A stretch of 64,000 bases of DNA, taken from contig NZ_CATNHF010000012.1 in the NCBI RefSeq assembly GCF_950097975.1, positions 496,001 to 560,000 of the forward strand, in the 5' to 3' direction. Within the stretch, counting starts at the first letter, position 1, and each line of letters opens with the position of its first letter. Origin of the DNA: Microbacterium sp. T2.11-28. GTDB lineage: Bacteria; Actinomycetota; Actinomycetes; Actinomycetales; Microbacteriaceae. The notes below the pieces were generated by a model that was given only the letters and a program-made list of their open reading frames with translations, did not search any database and had not been told where the DNA came from. Positions 50,489 through 64,000 of this stretch are shown one piece after another. Made by a program: the position numbers and the translations under genes.

Positions 50489-50581
50489 ATGCCCTCATAT
50501 GGTGGTCGGCTTGTGCCCGCATCCCCGTCGCCCCGCGACGGCGCGCGTGGCAGGTTTCGGATCGGGAAGCGTTTCACCTGA
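50489..50581 (+). other. Short ORF in the rpoB leader
   Basis: ATG 50489 opens a 30-codon frame (MPSYGGRLVPASPSP at the start, ending RIGKRFT) that lies wholly between the predicted start site and the rpoB Shine-Dalgarno. There is no good ribosome-binding site. It could be a chance frame, since long chance frames are common at this GC content. Confidence 0.2.
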
Positions 50582-50626
50582 CGACAAGGAAAACCCGCCC
50601 TGCCCGGGCTCACGGAGGTAATCCCC

Positions 50627-54127
<3,501 letters not shown>

Positions 54128-54168
54128 CCCGGCCAGGCAACGAACAGAATTCCGACACAGGAGAATAA

Positions 54169-58044
<3,876 letters not shown>

Positions 58045-58078
58045 CGCAGTCGCGAGCACCGCTCACTGACGGAGTCAC

Positions 58079-58114
58079 GGAAGCCCCGCAGGACGCATGT
58101 CCTGCGGGGCTTCC
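58079..58114 (+). terminator. Strong intrinsic terminator after rpoC
   Basis: A perfect 16-bp stem (58079-58094 with 58099-58114) closes a GCAT loop and is followed by GCCGTTTCCG. It is the strongest classical terminator in the window and separates the polymerase operon from the next gene, whose -10 lies only 14 bp further on. Confidence 0.9.
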
Positions 58115-58127
58115 GCCGTTTCCGCCG

Positions 58128-58133
58128 TACCGT
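58128..58133 (+). promoter_or_regulatory. -10 box TACCGT downstream of the rpoC terminator
   Basis: TACCGT ends 6 nt before ATG 58140. Its -35 would overlap the terminator hairpin. Confidence 0.5.
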
Positions 58134-58139
58134 GGGGGC

Positions 58140-58745
58140 ATGGCACGAGTCGGCGGCAGGAGCACGTCCCTGGCGTGGGTGGTGGGTCTCGCCTGCGTCG
58201 CGGTCGTGGGCGCTCTGGCGTGGATCGCGGCGCCCCTGCTGCCGGGCACGGTCCAGTTCGTCGGCGACCAGCTGAACCCGCCGACGTCGGGCCCCGCCGC
58301 CGGCGACGGGGACGAGGCGTCCTCCGGCGAGATGGGCGAATGCCGCGACCTCTACGCCGACGCGCTGTGGACCGCGCTCGTGTGGACCCCCGACGCCGTG
58401 CTCACTCCGTCGACGGACGCCCCGGAGTCCTCTGCATCGGGGCTTCTCGATGCGCTATCGCCGCGGGTCCGGTTCACCTGCTCCTGGACCTCGGCCGAGG
58501 GTGCCATCTCGACGACGCTCGCCGACGTCCCCGCCGATGCCGGCGCGATCGCCCGCACGGCGCTGCCGGCACTGGGCTTCGCGTGCGACGCCGTCGACGA
58601 TCGCACCCGCTGCATCCGCGAGGGCGAGGACGGCGCGCGGGAGACGATCGAGGCCGGGCGCGGGGTCTGGCTCTCGAGCGTGCAGGACGGCTGGCAGCCC
58701 GCCGGCTACGCGGAGCGGATCGCCGACCGGGTCTGGACCGACTGA
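58140..58745 (+). CDS. Membrane-anchored hypothetical protein
   Basis: In this 201-residue protein a hydrophobic segment at about 11-35 is a signal anchor. The outer part has an acidic Gly/Ala linker and a small domain with four Cys residues (GECRDLY, FTCSW, FACDA, TRCIR) that could form two disulfides. I do not recognise the domain. Start ATG 58140 is leaderless by spacing. It is convergent with a lipoprotein gene that also has paired Cys residues. Confidence 0.75.
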   Translation: MARVGGRSTSLAWVVGLACVAVVGALAWIAAPLLPGTVQFVGDQLNPPTSGPAAGDGDEASSGEMGECRDLYADALWTALVWTPDAVLTPSTDAPESSASGLLDALSPRVRFTCSWTSAEGAISTTLADVPADAGAIARTALPALGFACDAVDDRTRCIREGEDGARETIEAGRGVWLSSVQDGWQPAGYAERIADRVWTD

Positions 58746-58776
58746 GCCGCGTCCGGGCGTCCCGGGTGCCGGGACG

Positions 58777-59439
58777 TCAGGGCGTGGGCGTGGGGCGGAT
58801 GCCGTCGCTCGGCCACATGGCCGCGATGATCGCGTTCGTGTAGCCGGTCGGCGCGAGGTTCGAGTACTGCGTGTCGACGATGATGCCGTCGCGGTAGTAG
58901 AGCGTCCGTCCCTGCGTGACGGGGAGGGTCTCGTGCTCCCACGTGCGCTCGCAGCGCACGCCCTCGTCGGGCTCGTAGCAGGTGTATCCCTCGTTGCCGA
59001 GTGCGAACAGTGCGTCGGTCGCCTCGCGGTACGGGGCGAACCCGATCACGGTGACCAGCCACGTGCCCGCTGCGCCGGGCTCGCCCCACGCGCACACGCG
59101 GCTGCTGTCGGGACGGATGCCGCCACCCATGCCAGGAGCGTTCAGCGGCACCCCCTCGAGCTCGGCCAGCACGCTGTCGGTGAGGATCGCGCGGCAGTCG
59201 TCCGGCAGCGGCGTCGTCGACGTGGAGGGTCCGAACGGGAAGTCGGCGAGCACCGGTCCCGTCGGCGTCGGCGTCGCCGACGCGCTCGGCGTCGGGGCCG
59301 CGCTGGGCGGCGGCGTCGGGGCGGGGGAGCCGGTGCACGCGGTCAGGAGGATCGACGCCGCGGCGGCGGCCGCCGCGATCGCGCCCGCCCGCGCGCGTCG
59401 GCGGGTGGCGGGGCGGGAGGCTGCGGTGTGCGGGAGCAT
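58777..59439 (-). CDS. Cysteine-containing lipoprotein of unknown function
   Basis: From ATG 59439 the protein has 220 residues with an Arg-rich n-region, hydrophobic core and lipobox LTAC (Cys about 35). A Pro/Ser/Thr linker with TPTPTG repeats leads to a compact domain with Cys pairs (DDCRAIL, RVCAWGE, YTCYEP, VRCERTW). The function is unknown. A TATCGT box on the minus strand ends 6 nt before ATG, which selects this start over an upstream one. Confidence 0.8.
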   Translation of the reverse strand: MLPHTAASRPATRRRARAGAIAAAAAAASILLTACTGSPAPTPPPSAAPTPSASATPTPTGPVLADFPFGPSTSTTPLPDDCRAILTDSVLAELEGVPLNAPGMGGGIRPDSSRVCAWGEPGAAGTWLVTVIGFAPYREATDALFALGNEGYTCYEPDEGVRCERTWEHETLPVTQGRTLYYRDGIIVDTQYSNLAPTGYTNAIIAAMWPSDGIRPTPTP

Positions 59440-59445
59440 TCGCAC

Positions 59446-59451
59446 ACGATA
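59446..59451 (-). promoter_or_regulatory. -10 box TATCGT for the lipoprotein gene
   Basis: TATCGT on the minus strand ends 6 nt before ATG 59439. Confidence 0.5.
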
Positions 59452-59572
59452 CGCACACGGGGACCGTCGAGGGTGCAGACACGTCGGCACGCCTTCGCGC
59501 CGTCGCGGATGCCGCGGGTTACGCTCACAGTCGAGCGGTGGCGCGCGCCTCCGCGTGAGGAGCACACCGCAC

Positions 59573-60475
59573 ATGAGCGATCCCCGTACCGGCGAGCCCG
59601 CAGAGCAGCCGACGCCCGCTGATGAGGCCACGCACGTGGACGACGTCGTCGGCCGCGCCAACGAGGGCCTCGCGGAGGCGGAGGCCGCCTCCCGCGACGC
59701 CGTGGCTCCCGAGGAGCTCGCCGCGGCGCACCACGACCTCTCCTACATCGAGGCGGCCGGCCCCGAGCCGGAGCCCGAGACCACCGTCGCCGCCGCGCCC
59801 GCCGACACCTCCGCCGACCGCACCGCGGTGATCACCCCGAGCGAGCCGGTCACCGAGCGTGCCGAGCCCGCCGTGGTGGCCGCGCCCGCCCCCGCCGAGC
59901 CGGCTCCGCAGCCGATCTTCGTGCAGGCTCCCGAGGCCCCCCGCCCCCGCGGCAACCGCGGCGCCGCCGGCGCGATCGGCCTGCTGGCCGCCCTCGTGTT
60001 CGCCCTGCTGTACCTCGCCGCCTCGCTCGGTCTGGGCGCCGCCGCCGGAGACGTCACCGCGGGCAACCTCGCTCAGCAGCTGACCGACGCCGTCACCTCG
60101 TGGTGGTTCTGGGTGCCGGTCGCCGTCTTCTTCCTGGGCTTCTGGGTGCTCGGCGCGATCATCAACCGCGGACGCTGGGGCCAGTGGGTCGTGCTGGGCC
60201 TGCTCGTCGGCGCCGTCTCGTACGGCGGACACCTGCTGGGCCAGCTGTTCGAGGCGCCGTTCTGGACGCTCACGGCGAGCCAGGGCTCCGCTCTCGTCGA
60301 GGACCAGCTGCTCGCGCCGCTGGCCATCGTCGCCTTCATCCTCGGTCGCGAGATCACGATCTGGTTCGGCGCCTGGGTGGCCGCTCGCGGTGCCCGGGTG
60401 ACCGAGCTGAACAACGAGGCACAGCGCGAGTACGAGCGCACGCTCGAGGCGGGCCCGCAGCTGCACCGGCTGTGA
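59573..60475 (+). CDS. Four-helix membrane protein with long acidic N-terminus
   Basis: In this 300-residue protein residues 1-125 are a disordered Glu/Ala/Pro-rich cytoplasmic region. Four hydrophobic helices follow (about 130-155, 175-195, 202-222 and 245-270) with a polar C-terminal tail. I do not recognise the family. GAGGAG lies about 11 nt upstream of ATG 59573. It begins a run of same-strand genes that includes FHA and RDD proteins, which may form one membrane-associated system. Confidence 0.75.
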   Translation: MSDPRTGEPAEQPTPADEATHVDDVVGRANEGLAEAEAASRDAVAPEELAAAHHDLSYIEAAGPEPEPETTVAAAPADTSADRTAVITPSEPVTERAEPAVVAAPAPAEPAPQPIFVQAPEAPRPRGNRGAAGAIGLLAALVFALLYLAASLGLGAAAGDVTAGNLAQQLTDAVTSWWFWVPVAVFFLGFWVLGAIINRGRWGQWVVLGLLVGAVSYGGHLLGQLFEAPFWTLTASQGSALVEDQLLAPLAIVAFILGREITIWFGAWVAARGARVTELNNEAQREYERTLEAGPQLHRL

Positions 60476-60491
60476 GCGCACCGGCATCCCG

Positions 60492-60983
60492 ATGACCTCC
60501 TCGCCGGGTCCGGCCGAGCCGGGTCCGGTGCGTCCGCTCGCCGCGCTCGCCTACGGCACCGCGGGATTCGGGGCGCTGGTGATCGCGGGCTTCGGGCTCA
60601 CGAGCCTGGTGACCGACACCGAGGTGATCGCGGTGCCGGGGCTCGGTGCGCTTCCGGGGGCGGCCGGCGTCGTCGCGGCTACCGCGGCGTTCGTCGCGGT
60701 GACGTGGCTGATCGTCCGATCGGCGCGTCCCTCGTACGGAGCCACGGCGGCCGTGGTCCCCGCCGTGCTCCTGGCGCACCTGGCCGGAGTGTGGCTCGGA
60801 GCGATCGTGGTGGGCACTGATCCCGCCCGTGCCGCGGCGGCCGCGGGTGGCTTCGCGATCAGTCCCTTCGCGGCGGTGCTGCTGGCATCCGCCTTCGTCT
60901 GCGCCTGGGCCGCGGTCGCACTCGTCCGCACCCGCGCCTCCCGCCCGCGCTGGCCCTGGGAGGGCGAGGACGAGGACGCCTGA
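60492..60983 (+). CDS. Four-helix membrane protein, unknown
   Basis: The 163-residue protein has hydrophobic segments at about 18-40, 50-75, 85-108 and 120-147, Gly/Ala/Val-rich, and a short C-terminal tail ending GEDEDA. No motif allows assignment. It lies 16 bp after the preceding membrane-protein gene, so they are probably co-transcribed. Confidence 0.75.
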   Translation: MTSSPGPAEPGPVRPLAALAYGTAGFGALVIAGFGLTSLVTDTEVIAVPGLGALPGAAGVVAATAAFVAVTWLIVRSARPSYGATAAVVPAVLLAHLAGVWLGAIVVGTDPARAAAAAGGFAISPFAAVLLASAFVCAWAAVALVRTRASRPRWPWEGEDEDA

Positions 60984-61048
60984 CCTCCGCCGCGCGCAGG
61001 CGACCGCAAATCCCGCGCGAGACGCCCCGACAGGGGACAATGGTGCGC

Positions 61049-61714
61049 GTGGAGCGGTCGATCGAGACCCAGGTCAGCCAGGCGGTGGACGCCTGGCTGA
61101 AGTGGCTGCCCCGGTGGGAGCCGGCCACGCACCGCGGCCGCGTGGCTCCGTGCCGGCGCTGCTTCGGCTCCCCGGTGCTGTCGGCGGCCGGTCTGGGCGC
61201 CGACGTGCCGCACGGCGTGCAGCACGGCCTGTCGACCCGGATCAAGACCATCGTCGATCACGCCGTGGCGGAGTACACGTCGCGGAACCTGCCGATGCTC
61301 CAGGCGGAGCTCGATCAGCAGGCGGCGCGCAATCGCGCCCGCAGCTACCGTCCGGCCGAGGGCCTCGACCCCGAGTTCGAGGGTCTTCCGCTCGATCCGG
61401 AGCCCGTCCCCGGCGCCCCGTTCCTCTTCACGATCTCCGGCCTCGCCGACGAGGAGAACGCCGACATCCCGGCCCTCCCGCCGCTGTCCGACGACGCGAA
61501 GGCGGCGCTCCGGCAGGAGGTCGGCCTCGCCGACGACTACGCCAACATGGTCGGCCGCGAGGTGTGCACGATCCTGCTCCATCACCGCCTGCGCATCCAG
61601 GCGGCCGTCGGGGAGTACGTCGAGCCGCAGATCGCGGCCATGCTGGACGAGCTCACCAAGTCGCTCGACGCGCCCTTCGACCCCGGAGCGGAGCCGGGGC
61701 TTCCCGAGCTCTGA
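61049..61714 (+). CDS. Hypothetical soluble protein
   Basis: The protein has 221 residues from GTG 61049, which lies 7 nt after a GACAAT box; ATG 61040 would add three residues. It starts MERSIETQVSQAVDAWLKWLP, contains one CRRC pair near residue 37, and a mostly helical remainder with QEVGLADDYANMVGREVCTILLHHR. There is no membrane segment and no recognised domain. Its position between membrane proteins and the FHA gene suggests an accessory role. Confidence 0.65.
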   Translation: MERSIETQVSQAVDAWLKWLPRWEPATHRGRVAPCRRCFGSPVLSAAGLGADVPHGVQHGLSTRIKTIVDHAVAEYTSRNLPMLQAELDQQAARNRARSYRPAEGLDPEFEGLPLDPEPVPGAPFLFTISGLADEENADIPALPPLSDDAKAALRQEVGLADDYANMVGREVCTILLHHRLRIQAAVGEYVEPQIAAMLDELTKSLDAPFDPGAEPGLPEL

Positions 61715-61786
61715 CGGTGCGGCAGCCGACGCACCGCCCCGAAATCCAGGCGTGGATCGCGCGGAGCGCCCCATAAGGTGGAGGGC

Positions 61787-63289
61787 ATGAGCGACACGAT
61801 CGACACTTCGCTGGCGCCCCTGGTGGGTCTGCTGGCCTTCGTCATCGGTATCGCCCTCTACGTGTGGATGTCGCTCGCGCTCTCCGCGATGTTCCGCAAG
61901 ATGGGCGAGGAGGCCTGGAAGGGCTGGGTGCCGCTGCTCAATCAGGCCACGGTCCTGAAGTGGGGCGGGTTCTCGCCGCTGCTGATCCTCCTGCTGCTCG
62001 TGCCCATCGCCGGACCGGTCATCGTGCTGGTGCTGCTGGTGATCTCCGCTCACCGCATCAACCCCGGGTTCGGGTACGGCACCGGCATGACCGTGCTGTC
62101 CGCGCTCCTGTTCGTGGTGTGGGCGAGCATCCTGGGATTCGGTCCGGCGCCGTGGCGCGGAGCGCGCCCGTCGGTCGCCCCCGCCTCGGCTCCGCCGTCG
62201 TCCGCGGGCATGCCGCCGGCCCCGCCGCGCCCGCCGCTTCCGCCGACCAGCGCCGCGTACGCCGCCGCGGTCCCGGGCGCCGCTGCAGGATTCCCTCCCG
62301 TGCCGCCGGTGCCGACCTCCTTCCCGGCGGCGCCGCCCGCGCCCCCGGCGGCGTTCGCCGCCGCCGACCCGCTCGCCGCGCAGCCGGTCGTCCCGCCGGC
62401 CCCCGTGCCCGCCGGCTGGGCCCCGCCGCAGCCCGGCGCCGCCTCGCGGGGATCGGCCGACGACGCCGAGCCCGACGTGGCCGCCTGGCCGTCAGAGATC
62501 GACGACGTGTCCGCCGTCTCGCCGTCTCCCTTCCCGCCCAGCGCGGCCGCCACGGCCGGCCCCCGCCGGGCCTCGGCCCCCGAGGGGGCGCAGGTCACGC
62601 CGCCCGCCCCGGCCGACGAGGTCCCCGGGCTCATCTCCTTCGTCCCGGGCCGCCGCTCCGAGGACGCGGAGCCGGTCACCCGGATGCCGGTGACGGCGCC
62701 CATCGAGACGCCGCTGCCCTCGCGGGCGGCCGCCCGCGCCGAGGCGGATGACGCCTTCCCCGAGCTCTCGGGCGAGGTCTCCGCCGTGGTGGGGTCGCCG
62801 ATCGCGGGCACCCCGCTGTCGGCGCGATCGTCGGTGGCGGCCCAGCAGCGCGCGCAGCAGCACTCCGACCTCCCCGACGCGGCTCCTGCCTCCGCCGTCT
62901 CCGACGACGGGCTCCCCGACGAGGACGAGACCGACCAGACGGTGATGGTGAGGCGCAAGAAGATCACGTGGCAGCTGGTCCCGGCCAGCTCGTCGCCGGT
63001 GCCGCTCACGGCCGACGTCGTCGTGCTCGGGCGCCGGCCGGCCGCCGATCCGTCGTTCCCGCAGGCGCAGCTGATCGCGGTGCAGGACGACGCGCGCACG
63101 GTGTCCAAGACCCACGCCCGCCTGGAGCTGCGCGGCGAGAAGTGGCTCGTGACCGACCTCGGCTCGACCAACGGGGTGCTGGTGCGCACCCTCATGGGCG
63201 AGGAGGTCGAGGTCGAGCCCGGCACCGAGCTCGAGGCGGGGGAGCGGTTCTTCCTCGGCGACGAAGAGTTCCACCTCCAGCACGACTGA
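61787..63289 (+). CDS. Membrane protein with C-terminal FHA domain
   Basis: The protein has 500 residues from ATG 61787. Three membrane segments lie in the first 120 residues, with KWGGFSPLLILLL as a conserved-looking motif of DUF5684-type membrane domains. A long Pro/Ala-rich disordered region spans about 125-385. The FHA domain (about 410-500) has VVLGRRP, SKTHARL and TDLGSTNGVLVR, the phosphothreonine-binding Arg, Ser and Asn loops. FHA proteins recruit Ser/Thr-kinase substrates. A TAAGGT box ends 7 nt before the start. Confidence 0.88.
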   Translation: MSDTIDTSLAPLVGLLAFVIGIALYVWMSLALSAMFRKMGEEAWKGWVPLLNQATVLKWGGFSPLLILLLLVPIAGPVIVLVLLVISAHRINPGFGYGTGMTVLSALLFVVWASILGFGPAPWRGARPSVAPASAPPSSAGMPPAPPRPPLPPTSAAYAAAVPGAAAGFPPVPPVPTSFPAAPPAPPAAFAAADPLAAQPVVPPAPVPAGWAPPQPGAASRGSADDAEPDVAAWPSEIDDVSAVSPSPFPPSAAATAGPRRASAPEGAQVTPPAPADEVPGLISFVPGRRSEDAEPVTRMPVTAPIETPLPSRAAARAEADDAFPELSGEVSAVVGSPIAGTPLSARSSVAAQQRAQQHSDLPDAAPASAVSDDGLPDEDETDQTVMVRRKKITWQLVPASSSPVPLTADVVVLGRRPAADPSFPQAQLIAVQDDARTVSKTHARLELRGEKWLVTDLGSTNGVLVRTLMGEEVEVEPGTELEAGERFFLGDEEFHLQHD

Positions 63290-63332
63290 GACCCCTGGCG
63301 ACGGACCGTCGCCCGCCCCCCGAGGAGCATCG

Positions 63333-64000
63333 ATGACCGACGACGTCCGCGCGGACGCCGCCCCGACGATCACCGACCCCGGAGATCTCGGCGAGCGGCT
63401 CGGCATGGTCCCCGCAGCGCCCGGCGTGCGCACGTGGGCGTTCGTGATCGACCTGCTCGTGCTGGCGGTGCTGGCATCGCCGGCGCTCATCGGGTACATG
63501 ATCGACACCCCCGTCGTGACGACCGTGCTGGTGATCGTGGGTGCGGCACTGCCGGTGGTCTTCGGCATCGTGCAGCTCCTCCTCCACGGCCGGCGCGGAG
63601 TGACCGTCGGCAAGGCGTCCATGCGGCTGCGCTCGGTCAGGGCCGACGACTTCACCCGGCCCGGATTCTGGCGCATCGTGCTGCGCGCCCTCGTGCTCGG
63701 CGTGTCGGGCATCGTCCCCGTCATCGGTCCCCTGGTCCTGCTCACCTCGAACCTGTGGGACCGTCGCGGCCGCAGCGTCCTCGACAAGGTCGCCGGCTGC
63801 TGGCTGCTCGACGTGCGCGCCGGCATCGATCCGTTCGATGCCTCGCAGCTGCGGCGCGCGCGCCGCGCACTGGAGGCGCCGGACCGCGACATCTCCGAGC
63901 ACCTCCCGTCGCTGGCGACCGTGGCGACGGGCGAGCGGCCGCGGCTCGAGGAGCGCCGCTCCCGCGCGGGCATCGTGGGGGTGTCGCGGCAGACCTGGAG
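63333..64000 (+). CDS. RDD family membrane protein (3' end outside window)
   Basis: 222 codons are visible and the frame is still open at the window end. VRTWAFVIDLLVLAVLA has the Arg-Asp-type RDD start, followed by two more membrane segments and RRGVTVGKASMRLR, the conserved RDD loop. RDD proteins are small membrane proteins often next to FHA genes. After about residue 170 the chain becomes soluble and Arg-rich, so this one carries a longer C-terminal domain than usual. GAGGAG lies 6 nt before ATG 63333. Confidence 0.85.
   Translation, partial: MTDDVRADAAPTITDPGDLGERLGMVPAAPGVRTWAFVIDLLVLAVLASPALIGYMIDTPVVTTVLVIVGAALPVVFGIVQLLLHGRRGVTVGKASMRLRSVRADDFTRPGFWRIVLRALVLGVSGIVPVIGPLVLLTSNLWDRRGRSVLDKVAGCWLLDVRAGIDPFDASQLRRARRALEAPDRDISEHLPSLATVATGERPRLEERRSRAGIVGVSRQTW

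Noticed and set aside
47870..50581. 903-codon plus-strand open frame opposite the STAND gene
   Set aside because: The minus strand has clear DUF4062 and NB-ARC motifs; the plus frame shows no domain. Only its last 30 codons lie in the rpoB leader and are listed separately.

Overview
The window is a gene-dense, very GC-rich chromosomal stretch from an actinobacterium. The codon bias, GTG/TTG starts, rpoB-rpoC sequences, DUF4916, DUF6421 and DivIVA-domain proteins, and an lhr-nei pair together suggest Microbacteriaceae, most likely Microbacterium or a close relative. That placement is inferred from remembered family features; no search was run. I see no phage, insertion sequence, integrase, CRISPR array, tRNA or rRNA gene.

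Layout. 1-4.55 kb: a possible conflict-type operon made of the end of a beta-sandwich-like protein, an S8 subtilase with a five-fold NPFTKT array, and a TPR-CHAT protease. 4.8-10.1 kb: a LysR ligand-binding domain protein without HTH, DUF1304, a membrane-anchored nuclease, and a translationally coupled cassette (glycosidase, GT2-GtrA, hexapeptide protein), then YitT. 10.1-15.7 kb: lhr-nei DNA repair operon. 15.7-21.2 kb: two tandem beta-propeller paralogues, an ABC-F ATPase behind a probable leader-peptide attenuator, and an esterase. 21.3-30.8 kb: DUF4916, M3 peptidase, DivIVA-like protein, threonine aldolase, MFS transporter, SDR, DUF6421 and a divergent Lrp/AsnC regulator. 30.9-35.0 kb: histidine kinase, response regulator, ABC ATPase and FtsX permease, which look like one sensing-and-export module. 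35.1-38.6 kb: SRPBCC-like, ComB-like, SprT-like, TPR and methyltransferase genes. 38.7-47.6 kb: a peptide ABC transporter whose double ATPase is inverted, next to 5-oxoprolinase genes, and a lipoprotein. 47.7-58.1 kb: a DUF4062-STAND-TPR protein divergent from rpoB-rpoC, which ends in a strong terminator. 58.1-64 kb: small secreted or membrane proteins, an FHA protein and an RDD protein cut by the window end.

Three non-coding patterns run through the window. First, three families of 80-85 bp palindromic intergenic elements (R1 with three copies, R2 with two, R3 with two) keep the same internal spacing from copy to copy. Six of the seven lie between convergent genes; a single-copy element of similar size sits in another convergent gap. 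Second, about twenty genes have a TANNNT-like -10 box ending 6-7 nt before ATG or GTG, the hallmark of leaderless transcripts. Third, many operons are joined by ATGA or GTGA stop/start overlaps.

The best candidates for under-described biology are the S8/CHAT two-protease operon, the dispersed palindromes, the attenuator before the ABC-F gene, and the STAND protein sharing a promoter region with RNA polymerase.
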